A stretch of 64,000 bases of DNA from Ophioderma brevispina (Eukaryota > Echinodermata > Ophiuroidea > Amphilepidida > Ophiodermatidae): the NCBI GenBank assembly GCA_023653785.1, contig JAMKCH010041490.1, positions 1 to 64,000 of the forward strand, in the 5' to 3' direction. Made by a program: the position numbers and the translations under genes. A model generated the notes under the pieces. The model ran no database searches and was not told the origin of the DNA. It worked only from the letters and a program-made list of their open reading frames with translations. Of this stretch, positions 23,900-33,547 are shown in pieces (positions within the stretch are counted from its first letter, which is position 1; each line of letters starts with the position of its first letter).

Positions 23900-24213
23900 T
23901 CCTGGGGGAACGAGTTGGCGCAGCGTATCTTCCCTCGCCTTTCACCAATGAGGTCCTGGGTTCGATTCCCGACAGAGGCTCGTTCTCGGTGGCTTTATGT
24001 GAATTTGGTTTCTCGATCCATACTCGTTCCCGCAGGTTTTCTCCGGGTACTCCGGTTTCCTCCTGCTTCTAAAATCGAGCTTCTTGGCATAAATCTGTTC
24101 TGGTATTATGGTTTCTCTGATGTGCTGAGCGCCTTTCATGGCTGCCGCACAGCGCCTTGAGCACGTTTACGTGGATATGTCGCGCGTTAAAAATACACAT
24201 TATTATTATTATG
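23900..24213 (+). mobile_element. tRNA-derived SINE
   Basis: The head has a polymerase III A-box-like GAGTTGGCGCAGCG (about 23922) and a B box GGGTTCGATTCCC (about 23958), spaced as in a tRNA. A conserved-looking body follows, with CGCAGGTTTTCTCCGGGTAC and CCGGTTTCCTCC, a sequence type seen in SINEs of many marine invertebrates. The 3' end is GAGCGCC-type sequence, CGCGTTAAAAATA and an ATT-repeat tail. ORFs across it are readings through the SINE. Confidence 0.85.
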
Positions 24214-24691
24214 TAACAGCAGAGCTAGCTCCTTGTTGGAGATATGCCAATCAACAGTGTTCAGAGAGTGTGGAGTATAGTATGTATACATAAGGGATTC
24301 AATAGAGTCATTCAAAAGTGTAGAATATGTTATAAATTCCATGACACAACCAACACACACACACAGCCGTTTCTAACCGTCCCTAGCATGTTTTGACATT
24401 CTGCTTGACAAGAAGTACGATATCTTCAAAAATATTGGCCATTTTTCCCTCGCTTTTTTCCTTTTAGGGAGTGAAGTGTTCACTCTATTCTCCCTAAGTC
24501 AGTGGTATTTCTATAGTTTTGTTTCCTTGAAATTCACAGTTGTCTAATATTGCATTTGTTCTCTCCTTCCCCTCATTCCACATGCCTTGATACCAAATAC
24601 AACATCTGCTTTTATATTTATTAAACTGTACTTCGAAGCATTGCCATGAGTTACTGGAAAAAAAGAAAGGATTTTTTCCTATTGACGTCAC
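24214..24691. other. No gene recognised; short (AC)n
   Basis: A CAACACACACACACAG microsatellite lies near 24350. No exon or known repeat. Confidence 0.4.
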
Positions 24692-25034
24692 TTTTAGGTG
24701 CAATGGGTCGATCGATTTTGGGACCCCCCTGATTTTTCCCAAAAGTAGTATCGAATTTGATATCAGATGAAAGGCCGTAGTTTTCTCATTGTTATCCCTG
24801 GGCCCTCAAATCCATTTCATATTCCAGATAAAACCAAAAAACACCGAATAATGTTAACCAGCAATATTAGCCACATGTTAAATGGGTCTTTGCATATGCA
24901 TTATTGCTTCTAACATCAAAACTGCAAGATTGTTTCGCACGGTATTTTTGATGGGGGGGTGTATGTGCAAATGCCAGGCTCTCGTATCAAGTAGATAACC
25001 CAATAACATAAATCGGAATCACAAGCACCTTTAA
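24692..25034 (-). mobile_element. Foldback MITE, family A (copy 3)
   Basis: Reverse-oriented copy. GATTTTGGGACCCCCCTGAT, AGTAGTATCGAATTTGATA, GGCCCTCAAATCCATTTCAT and GCATTATTGCTTCTAACATC match the complement of 18601-18947. The right end GCACCT-TTAA is intact; the left end is degraded to TTTTAGGTGC. Confidence 0.8.
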
Positions 25035-25553
25035 TATAATTCTCATTGTTGTTACAACGCTCCACGGACCCTTACAAATCCTCTTTATATGTCATCATTG
25101 GCTTTTTGTGAATACTGTGGTATGCTACAATGATAAAAAACCAGACACCAGCCTGGTCATTGTGTATCAGTACCAGCCTCTCTCTGAGTCACCCTTTAAA
25201 GTGACAGGAGGAGATTTTTTAGGATCCGAATTTCTCTCAACTTGCCACAGGACGATTGTAGAACCACATACCAAGAACGTTCCGAAGGTTTATTGGACAA
25301 ACAAGTACAAAAGAAAATAGCAACCTTGGTTTTGAACTTGCCCGACTATCGTAATTTTCCCTAGAACACCGTGCTTGACTTTCTTTCGTGCACAAGACAG
25401 AACTCTAAATCATCATGTTAATTACATAAAGAACGGCGTATTCGCTTATTCACTTCAGGGTGATCGAAAAATTGGAAAGCATTCCAAATATGCAAAACCC
25501 GGGTTGCGAAAAAAATTCGGGGCGCTTCTTTCTGGAATCATCTCTCATTCTCT
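25035..25553. other. No gene recognised; two modest ORFs
   Basis: Plus-strand ORFs of 70 and 60 codons (25108-25320, 25375-25557) have no recognisable domain and no convincing splice sites. They may be chance. Confidence 0.3.
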
Positions 25554-26117
25554 TTAAAGCAATAACAGCACTTTTTTTAAGATTGCCCCTAATTTTAAAA
25601 TTTTAGATTTTTTTGCTCAGTTTTTTGGTAATTGTCTAAGAAACAACACCTGCGAACGAGAATGATAAAAAATATGTATTTTATCATAAAACAAGCAATT
25701 TTTTGTAATTAGAATTGGATCCCAATTGAACTTAATGGCAGGCTCTGGAAATTGCTTAGTTTATATGTCGGTCCATGATGAAATAGTGCCACAATCAGAA
25801 ATTACCTCTAACTGACCTTGCTTTGAACCAAAAAATGACTAATGATGAGCGTAGACACGTACATGGCCGCTATTTTTCCAGCTATTTCAATTGGAAGGGG
25901 GGAAGGGCCGTTTCCTCCAGCAGCCGTTGAATTATTGTCAGAGATCGTCCGATATTAATTTCTAGTGAAAACTTCGTTTGCGACACATATACATTTTCGG
26001 GCTTAAGCCATGACAAGTATAGTTGTACTAGCCAGTTACCGATCCAACCCGGTAAAAACCTCAATTTTTGAAACATTGGGGGGCGCTCTTCACAAAATGT
26101 GGCTATTATTGCTTTAA
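25554..26117 (+). mobile_element. Foldback MITE, family H (copy 1, full length)
   Basis: The termini TTAA-AGCAATAACAGCAC and ...GCTATTATTGCT-TTAA are inverted. GGGGCGCTCTTCACAAAATG near the right end pairs with the degraded left equivalent. It aligns along most of its length with the reverse copy at 31264-31705 (AACGAGAATG, ATTAGAATTGG, GTCCATGATGAAATAGTGCC, GAGCGTAGACACGTACATGG). It contains an internal TTAA at 26003-26006 that corresponds to an insertion point in the other copy. Confidence 0.85.
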
Positions 26118-26130
26118 AGAGACAAAAGAA

Positions 26131-26307
26131 TTATGAACAGAAAATAAATGGGATGTTAACGATAGCAGGCAAGTCCAAAACATAGTTTTTTTGTTTTTTA
26201 CTTGATTGTCTAAATAACTTTTGAAACTTCTTCTGTCCCCTTTCAAATGCTGATGCAATAGATTCCCAATCACAGCTTTTGTATAAAGCATTCTGGACCC
26301 AGACATG
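26131..26307 (-). CDS. WWE-like protein fragment (candidate exon or pseudogene)
   Basis: One minus-strand frame open for 58 codons reads WVQNALYKSCDWESIASAFE, then RGQKKF, a basic linker, and NYVLDLPAIVN. The spacing of W-x-Q, I-x-x-AF-x-x-G and YV-x-DL resembles the WWE domain of PARP, Deltex and RNF146-type proteins, which binds ADP-ribose units. The second tryptophan and the usual glutamate are not in this piece. The ATG-initiated ORF on this strand is in a different frame and is probably a shadow. No strong splice signals were located, so it may be a decayed fragment. The WWE reading is inference. Confidence 0.25.
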   Translation of the reverse strand, partial: HVWVQNALYKSCDWESIASAFERGQKKFQKLFRQSSKKQKNYVLDLPAIVNIPFIFCS

Positions 26308-26428
26308 TTATTTACCCATTATCCCTGCAGCTTTTACTTCATATTAAGGTTTACTTCATCAAAACCAGAATCCCTGACTATCTCAAACTTGGATTGAAAA
26401 GTTTAGTTGCATGACATTGTTAATTTTT

Positions 26429-26778
26429 TAAGGCCACTATCGTGATTTGCTAATCAAAAAAATAGTATCAAAGCAGATTTTTGCATGTCTGTAACAGTCT
26501 AGGTATCCTAACATACCCCACAAGTATAAGACCAAAAACCAACCTAGTAAGGAAAAAAATTGGATATTTTAGTCATTCCTGTTCCATACAGGGACACTAC
26601 CAATTTGAATAGAGAGTCATATCTTTGACCTTCTGTATTTCTCCCTTTATATCAATTTTCAAGTTGGTGGAAAAAATTATCTTATGAGAATTCCACCGAG
26701 TTATCCTTCACTTTTTTAAGATGTTCTGCAAAATTTCAAAGATTTGATAGTTCAAAGGAGAACTGATGTGTCTGTAAA
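26429..26778 (+). mobile_element. Foldback MITE, family F
   Basis: It begins TTAA-GGCCACTATCGTGATTTG and ends CTGATGTGTCTGTAAAG. The body includes GTCTGTAACAGTCTAGGTAT, ATATTTTAGTCATTCCTGTT, TTATGAGAATTCCACCG and CAAAATTTCAAAG, all shared with the partial copy at 21030-21248 and, reversed, with 58212-58566. The right end runs straight into the family G element. Confidence 0.75.
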
Positions 26779-27115
26779 GGTGCACGAGAGATTTTGAGCA
26801 CCCACATATTGTGTCACAATAGAAATTTCATATAGATAGACATCGGAAATCTACCTGTTATTGTTACCAGAGTCTAAAAGAGAAAAAAAATGCTAATTTC
26901 CCATTTTGATTGTGCTTATATTTCAAGGTAAAACATAGGCGATTTCGTATTTGTCGTATACGAATTAGAAATTCACAATTATTGTACCAAAGAACAATTT
27001 TCAGCTTATCTTTTTCAGTGGGGGGATTTTTTAATGGAAAGCTTGCATCAGGGCAAAATCAGTACTTCGATGTTGTTAGGGAACCTATATGTGAAATCTC
27101 TCGTTGCACCTTTAA
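26775..27115 (+). mobile_element. Foldback MITE, family G (copy 1)
   Basis: Left end TAAAGGTGCACGAGAGATTT, right end AAATCTCTCGTTGCACCT-TTAA. The body blocks (GATTGTGCTTATATTTCAAG, AAAACATAGGCGATTTCG, GAAATTCACAATT) recur in 44816-45070. Copies elsewhere: 29219 and 48316. Confidence 0.85.
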
Positions 27116-27489
27116 GTTAAAAAAAATATTTTTGAAACTCTGATCAACTTTTAAAGCTGAAAGCTCGCCTATACAATGTAGTTTCAGTTTGCAGGAACTG
27201 GTTTGGCATTTTCGAACATTGGTGAAGAACGTGATTCCCACACGTTGCAGTGAAATTAAAACGCCTTACAAACAAGTGATTAAACAATATTGTCGAGGAA
27301 GCAGACTATGGAAAAAACAAGATGCGAAAGTCAGCTTTGTAATAACAACAAACAAGAAAACGATACACGCACCAGGGTGTTAAAAAATGGTATGAGTAGA
27401 TATTTGTTTGGAATCAAGAGTAAAAGTTAAAAATACTACAAGGTTAAAACTTATCCTCCTGAGATGGAAAAAAATATGCAACTGAGCTA

Positions 27490-27740
27490 ATTGAACAAAG
27501 GCAGGAGTATTATTTGGCATGTCCCACTACCCGCATACCAAAGTTCGTCAACTTTGGATATTGGGACCTGGTAGAAGTGCACCTTTTTCGTAATGAAACA
27601 ATCAGAGAAAATGTGCAAATGAGCTCGTTAATATGCACAAAATGATGACACAATGTGCGGGTATTACTCATATGCACCACTACCCACATACCAAGTTTCG
27701 TCCAATTGGGTAAATCAGGATCTGGTAGAAGTTTGCCGTT
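27490..27740. repeat. Diverged tandem repeat, two units of about 165 bp
   Basis: The phrases CACTACCC(G/A)CATACCAA, AGTTCGTC / AGTTTCGTCC and CTGGTAGAAG occur twice (from about 27520 and 27680) in the same order with about 165-bp spacing. The repeated layout of a codon-sized signature and a TATGCACAAA motif resembles the block at 41660-42230. Confidence 0.6.
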
Positions 27741-27744
27741 TTAG

Positions 27745-27910
27745 TCAACCAAGCTGCAATACCAGCTGCAATACCCACCCAAACCAATGTCATGTTGAAT
27801 GCAAGAATGTCTCTAAGTGCAATAGCTTCAGTTGGCGGAATTCCCATCAACATATCATAATACCAATCCATTGTCAGTTGGCTTTCCTGAATGAACCATT
27901 TCAAGAGCCA
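27745..27910 (-). CDS. Candidate internal exon with a membrane helix, unknown family
   Basis: On the minus strand a pyrimidine-rich tract ends in CTTTTACTCAAAGCAG, a good acceptor. It is followed by an open frame reading WLLKWFIQESQLTMDWYYDM, then GIPPTEAIALRDI and the hydrophobic helix LAFNMTLVWVGIAAGIAAW. The composition and regular hydrophobic segment look like real protein, unlike nearby frames. No strong donor follows; the best are GGTATT-type sites inside the helix region, and the frame continues into tandem-repeat DNA. I do not recognise the family. Confidence 0.3.
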
Positions 27911-28019
27911 CTGCTTTGAGTAAAGGAAAAGATGAGTTACCCTAATACATACAGGACACAGATGTACCACCTGGCAGCGATTGCACTTCCAACTTTCTTG
28001 TGTCAGCTCAATGTTCCCC

Positions 28020-28944
28020 TTAAAGGTCCCATGACATGGCTTAGTAAACATTGCTTAATTTCTTACTTTTCGTACCTCACAGTAATCCTGATCAATCTCA
28101 ACACAGATTTTACAATTGAACCCTCGGGAAAGTGTTAAATTTTAAAGATAAAATACCAATCAGACAGGGCCTTCCAACTGTTTTTCGCGAACGCATATCA
28201 CGAGGCTGTCCTGATTTGACCGCGTTAATGACGTCAGAGTACAAAGTTGTAAACAATGCTCCCCACTCGTGACACATGCACCGTGCCTGCATAACAGCAG
28301 GGCCAATAGGACGCTATAGGACATCAACCACATGCCATGACTTCATAACATAATTGCCATGAACGCGAAAAAAAAAACTGATCTTAGCTATTATTGTATA
28401 TATTTTTATTAATCTTCCCTGGAGAAATGGCCCGCGCACGAGGTGTTGAAAAAACCCCCCATGTGCGCTTGGCCGGATTCGAACCGGCGACCTTCGTATT
28501 ACATGCATTACGCTCTACACCGACTGAGCTATCAACAGGGTCGGTAGAACGAACGATAGATATCTCTATAGGTGTTAGGTTCGACACGGTGGCCTGCGCT
28601 TTCATAGTGGATTAGCATCAGAAATGTTATATTTAACATATACGATAATTTTGTTTTTGAAATTTAAAACTACTTAGTTATCTCGGTAGACAAGGATGTA
28701 ATATTTATTAATCTTTCCCTTGACTTCTGGGTCACGCTTTGCCCAGCGCGATAATCCTTTCATTTTGGAATTTCCTTTGAAAAATTGTCCAAAAACACAT
28801 GCATATTATGCAGAATTTTATCAAATATTACAGTTTCTCAATTAATGCTTCATGCAGATTTTACATTGATACCTATACATACTATGAATGAAAAATCTGT
28901 TGGTTGTATGAGAAGTATTTTAAAGATGTCCAGGGGACCTTTAA
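28020..28944 (+). mobile_element. TTAA-flanked element, family I, with a nested tRNA-like repeat
   Basis: It starts TTAA-AGGTCCCATGACATG and ends CAGGGGACCT-TTAA. Internally, CAGATTTTACAATTGA near the left and CAGATTTTACATTGATACC near the right suggest further related sequence. A repeat carrying a tRNA-like core (28403-28593) lies inside, accounting for part of the length. Only this copy was seen, so the boundaries rest on the terminal repeats. Confidence 0.5.
28403..28593 (-). repeat. tRNA-Thr-like repeat (copy 1)
   Basis: Read on the minus strand it has a D-arm-like TAGCTCAGTCGGTGTAGAGC, an anticodon region CATGTAATACG and a T arm GCCGGTTCGAATCCGGC (B box GGTTCGAATCC). These are followed by GCGCACATGGGG, AACACCTCGTGCGC, CCAGGGAAGATTAATAAA. 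Similarity to the second copy also extends upstream of the tRNA part (ACCTATAGAGATATCTATCG). The acceptor and anticodon stems are imperfect, so it is a repeat or pseudogene rather than a working tRNA. ORFs over it (with the AGFEPAT reading) are artefacts of translating a tRNA sequence. Confidence 0.75.
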
Positions 28945-29218
28945 GGTGGCGTCTGAATTTTGCTCAGTGTCTATTAGCCTGGTAAACTGATGTAAAAAAA
29001 CGCCGCAAAACCAAAACCAGAATCACACGATGATGTGCCACTATCTATTGTTCCAATTATCTACTCTACTATCATGGACAAACCATTCCTTTTTCATATG
29101 ATGCATCACATGTTTAACATCCAACATCAATGACGAACAATTCATAAATTCAGCACACACAGACTAAAAGTTTTAGTAAATGTATTTATTGGGCCATATA
29201 TAGCTTCAACCCTGTAGA
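28945..29218. other. No gene recognised
   Basis: No exon, RNA or repeat copy was recognised. Confidence 0.4.
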
Positions 29219-29575
29219 TTTAAAAGGTGGTTCAATGAAATTTCACATAATCGGTGTCCCTAAAGATCTAACAAGTATCTGTTTTTGCCCTGGCTGTACA
29301 GCTTTCGATAAAAAATATCCCCCATCTGTAAAAGGATTAAGTTGAGAATGTTTCTTTGGTACAAAAAATTAAAATTTATAATTTTGTATAAGGAGCAAAT
29401 ATTAAATTCACAGCCTATGTTTTTATATTGAATATAAGCAAATCAAAAGCACTTCTCTTTTTAAAACCTTTCTGAGACAAATACAAGGTACAAAATCTTT
29501 TTGAGTGGCAATATACAAAATTACCATTATGGCACAATATTTGGCTGTCCTCAAAAATCTCTGTTGTACCTTTAA
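29219..29575 (-). mobile_element. Foldback MITE, family G (copy 2)
   Basis: The right end AAATCTCTGTTGTACCT-TTAA is clear. The left end (TAAAAGGTGGTTCAATGAAA) is diverged. GTGTCCCTAAAGATCT, TTTCGATAAAAAATATC and GTTTCTTTGGTA match 48316-48630. Confidence 0.7.
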
Positions 29576-30596
29576 ATGAATCCTCTCAGAATTCAGGACA
29601 AAAGTGCTGCCTACACTGAACTTCCAGACCAAATTTTCCACATGCATGAATAAGGGATGCAGTTATGAAAGTCCATTGTCGAACTACAAGTCCAATTACC
29701 CTTACAAGACATTTTACTTCAATTTCTGTTATAAGCTTTTGCACATCAGTTCGTTATAAGACATTTTCACCTCTGTTGTAACAATTTTAGTAAACAGCTG
29801 TGGTGTGAGCTTAAAAAAAATTACAGGTGTATTAACTGTATTCAGAGATGGAAACAATTTTGAACTGTTGTAGTTATCATTGCCACATCAATCACCACTG
29901 TTGGTATTTCACATTTTTTGATGTTTTGGCAAATTTGGCATATGTACTATTGTCATCGTGTTCTATACGAATCCACAAAGTTTCAATATGTGAAATTTCC
30001 ACTTTTCTCTCATAATTAATATTGTTTTTCACATAGTGCGTTGTATTTCAAAATTGTCATTCATTTGCACACGTTTTAATTGGCATTGTATTTGAAAATC
30101 CATCCATAAAATAAACAATGTCACATAGAGATCTGTTTCATTTCAATCCGATTTTTGTATCATTCCTAACAAAAAAAAATTTTCATGCATGAAAAACATT
30201 ATATAATTTGTGTCTTATTTTGGCAACTGCCTTATTTTTCATTTTCCACCTACAGACGGCTAAAGACTTTAATGCTTGTATTTTAAATTAAAGAGGGTAT
30301 AAAATACTTGCAGTTTTTGAATTCACCCACAGACCTACCTTTGTAGTTTAATTAAGTGGCTCTACATAATTGCAGTTTTAATTTCAGTTATTAGATATTA
30401 CACTTCATATGTTTTTCTTTGAAAACACTAAAATAAAGCTGATTTTTTTCATGCGTAATTTCGCGTTTTTCAGAGACGTGTTTTGAAAAATACAAAAGTT
30501 TTGATGTGGGTGATGAATAAACAGTGTATTTTCACAACACTCTTGACTTTAGTCAGAGTCATGAATTCCGTAGTGGATCTTCTACTCTGACTTAAT
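29576..30596. other. No gene recognised
   Basis: Strongly AT-rich, with repeated short CACATTTT/TTTCACAT-like words but no clear repeat unit. No exon. Confidence 0.4.
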
Positions 30597-30740
30597 CAGT
30601 GGCGTAACCAGACCTTTGCAATGGGGGGGGGGTGGGTGAAGGGGTCCCGAGGCATTTTCTGAGGGGGTGAATTTGGATCCTTCTCCATAGACACTGTACA
30701 AAAGGTCAGTTCATTTGGGGAGGGGCTGGCAGGGGCAAGG
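30597..30740. repeat. Fragment of a CAGTGGCGTAACCA-type element
   Basis: CAGTGGCGTAACCAGACC followed by a long G run is the typical start of a widespread class of short DNA transposons with CAG ends. The matching right end was not identified. Confidence 0.4.
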
Positions 30741-30858
30741 ATTCTGTCCTTGACAGTTGACAGTTGATTCTTTTCTGTTTGCTATGGAAGCAAATATGTA
30801 TGCATAGATAACTGGCTAGTAAACTAGGGTTCGTACATTTACTGCACCCACTTTGCCT

Positions 30859-30948
30859 GCTCCCAGTTGAATTCAGCAGCCTTGACGGAATAAAGTGCAG
30901 GGAATACTGTACTTTATTCCGTCAAGGCTGCTAAATTCAACTGGGAGC
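30859..30948. repeat. Near-perfect hairpin, 42-bp arms and 6-base loop
   Basis: GCTCCCAGTTGAATTCAGCA and onward (30859-30900) is the reverse complement of 30907-30948 with two mismatches. The loop is GGAATA. The flanks (CACTTTGC / AAAATGTG) pair weakly. Arms this exact are younger than the other foldbacks here. Confidence 0.9.
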
Positions 30949-30989
30949 AGAAAATGTGGGGTCACAAAATGTACCAACCCAGTAAACTA

Positions 30990-31264
30990 TACCTTTGAAA
31001 CCCCATCAAGTATCGTGGGAAACAAACTTGCGGTTTTTATGGTAGACGCAATAATGCATGTTGCAAGGCCCTATTCAATACTGTGCTAATAAAGTGGTTA
31101 TAAAACAGTGTTTTTTTGTTTATATCTTGGGAATGAAATGGATTCGAGGGCTCAAATTTCAGGATGACAATGAGAAAAATACGGTCTTTCATCTGATATC
31201 AAAATCGATACTACTTCCGGGTAAATCAGGGGGTCCCAAAGACGATCGGAAAACGCCCCTTTAA
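30990..31264 (+). mobile_element. Family A MITE (copy 4, left-truncated)
   Basis: From TCAAGTATCGTGGGAAAC onward it matches 18671-18947 closely, with an intact right end (CGGAAAACGCCCCT-TTAA). The left end is missing. The right TTAA coincides with a TTAA inside a family H element. Confidence 0.85.
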
Positions 31265-31705
31265 GCTCGAAAATGTCTATGTGTTCCAAACGAAGGAATT
31301 TTGTAATTTGAGTAATTAATATCGGAGATCTCCGATAATAATTCAACGGCTGTTGGAAACGGCCTTCCAACATTAAATAGCCGGGAAATAGCGCCATGTA
31401 CGTGTCTACGCTCATCCATTAGTTGTTTTATTGGTTCAGGCAAGTCAAGTTAGAAGTCATTTTCTTGAGGTGGCACTATTTCATCATGGACGGACTTAAA
31501 CTTAGCATTTCCAGCTCTGCCGTTAAATACAATTTGGGACCCCAATTCTAATTACCAAAATCGCTTATTTTATGATAAATACGCATTTTTGAGCATTCTC
31601 GTTCACAGGTATAGTGTCCTAGACAATTAGCAACACAACCGTGCAAAAACATCCAATTTTGAAAATTGGGGGCGCTCTTCAAAAAATGTGCTGTTATTGC
31701 TTTAA
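31264..31705 (-). mobile_element. Family H MITE (copy 2, interrupted)
   Basis: Reverse-complement match to about 440 bp of 25554-26117, starting at its terminal TTAA-AGCAATAACAGCAC and running to ACATTTTCGAGCTTAA. There it meets the family A copy exactly at TTAA. The rest of H was not found beyond the A copy. Confidence 0.85.
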
Positions 31706-31751
31706 AAAAGGTAATGACCCAATTTTATAACATTCAAACCAAGCACCTTTA

Positions 31752-31880
31752 AGCACTAAGATTTTACAGAGCAAATGAGAAAAATAGTAGCTTTCTTCAG
31801 ATACTAAAATTTTTGACCACTTCCAGTAAAATCCGGAGTCCTAGAGACAAGGTTATTAGTAATCAGGCTATGAACCTTTT
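31752..31880 (-). mobile_element. Partial family C element
   Basis: AGATTTTACAGAGCAAATGA, AGTAGCTTTCTTCAGATAC and CCACTTCCAGTAAAATC are the reverse complement of the left third of 34383-34737. Confidence 0.75.
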
Positions 31881-32491
31881 GTGAATAATCCACCGGTACT
31901 GGTCCCGATACTGGTGTGCAGAGTTATCGGGTCATTTGCAATGCAACAACAACATGTTATTTGATAAGATAATTACGTACACTACTTAATTCAATAACAA
32001 CCAAGTCAAAGTAGATTTTCTCTTATGATACGCAATAAGTCACCATCTAATTCCGCCTTTTTTGTTTGTGTAACTGATCTGTAAACTATCTATTTGCATT
32101 TGTTTTGGAACTACTTCTGATTCAAGAAATTGTTTTTTAATTGTTTTTTAATGAAAACAAAACAACTACACTGTTAGTAATCACTGTAAACTTGCCTGGG
32201 TGATGGTAAAATATTGTAATTTCACAAACTTTTTGGGGCCATCACCATCTTTACCACAAAAAAATGCCAGTGTGTAGAAACACCTTACCATTACAGTCAA
32301 AGCAAGCCTGTGAAACTCCTATATTTTGTATGTACAAAGCCAGGGAACCACTGCTATAGTACCCCCGTGCAGTGTGGGGATAGCATAGTTATGATAATTA
32401 CGTAAGTAGACTAGTGAAAATCCTACAAGAGTGCTCATGATTGTAACACATACGGAAAGTTATATCCAACAAATCGCGATTTTATCATCAT

Positions 32492-32672
32492 GAAGGTGCT
32501 TTTTTCCGATTTTGGTCTATCGTGTTCTCTATTTGATATGAGAGCTGGACACTTGTACACACTGATCAGCAAGTACCATGGGAAACAAACTTGCGGTTTT
32601 GATGCTAGACGCGATAATGCAGAGTGCAATGCCGTATTCACTACTGTGCTAATATTAACAGTAGTTTTTTAT
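32492..32672 (+). mobile_element. Family A MITE (copy 5, right-truncated)
   Basis: GAAGGTGCTTTTTTCCGATT, TCTATCGTGTTCTCTATTTG, CCATGGGAAACAAACTTGCG and ACTACTGTGCTAATATTAAC follow family A. The match then ends. Confidence 0.8.
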
Positions 32673-33547
32673 TTGCAGGCATGTAAATTCTCCGCGTTTC
32701 CGCGGATTTCCGCTTTTTTGTGTTTGCCTGGTTGATATTTTTTTACTTTTAAAATCCCCGTTTTTTAGCTAAAAGAGAGAAAAACAAAAAATCGGAAAAT
32801 TTGCGATATTGCCCGAGACCAATATAAAAATCAGAAAGCAGATATTGCCCAGGATTGAAATAATGATTACAGAAATCCGTGCCTCTTAAAAGTAACGTAT
32901 TGTATACCTGCCGACTAGTATAATTAGTAGTACGATTTTGCTGTATTTTTCCTTTTTTTGAGTCATTAAAGTGCTAAAAAACGGCTGAATACGGTTTCTG
33001 AATATATCAAGCGACTTTAAAAAATAAAGAAAATAGATCGAAAAAAAGTGAACTAATTTGCCAGAAAAATCCTTAAATATTTGACCAATAAAGTTCTGAC
33101 ATTTTATCCATAATAATCCCACCTTTTGAATGAGTATTTTTCTTTAAAAGTGACCAGGAAACTTCACAAATCGGAAGCAAAATCAAGTGATTAAAAACCC
33201 GACTTACATTCCCGATGATTTTCACTGATACCAGCATTTGGTTTTGTGCCTTTCCATTGATAGCCCATTGTCATCAAGCGCAATGTTATTATCGTGTAAG
33301 AGACTGTTTTTGTGATTAAGATCGCGGCAGTGTTATTCAACAATACCAGTAGGGAAAAGGGAATCAATAGTTTTATTTAATTTCTACACTTTAAATATCT
33401 TTGTTTTCTTCTCATATTACTGCAGTTGGGTTGAAATAGTAATGACCAGTTTTGAAATAGTAATGTAAATGCATCACTATCATGATACTTTCAGAAGAAA
33501 ATTCAATCTTGTTCCAGTGACTGCTTGTTCCTATAATTTTACTCTAT
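32673..33547. other. No gene recognised
   Basis: A local inverted motif GCGTTTCCGCGGATTTCCGC lies at about 32693. The rest is AT-rich without an exon or a known repeat. Confidence 0.4.

Noticed and set aside
23890..24160. Overlapping ORFs on both strands
   Set aside because: They are readings through the SINE, as shown by the A and B boxes and the ATT tail.
28384..28615. ORFs reading ...AGFEPATFV... on the plus strand and ...SSVGVERNACNTKVAGSNPA... on the minus strand
   Set aside because: These are translations of a tRNA-like sequence (the reading through GGATTCGAACCGGCGACC) and not proteins.
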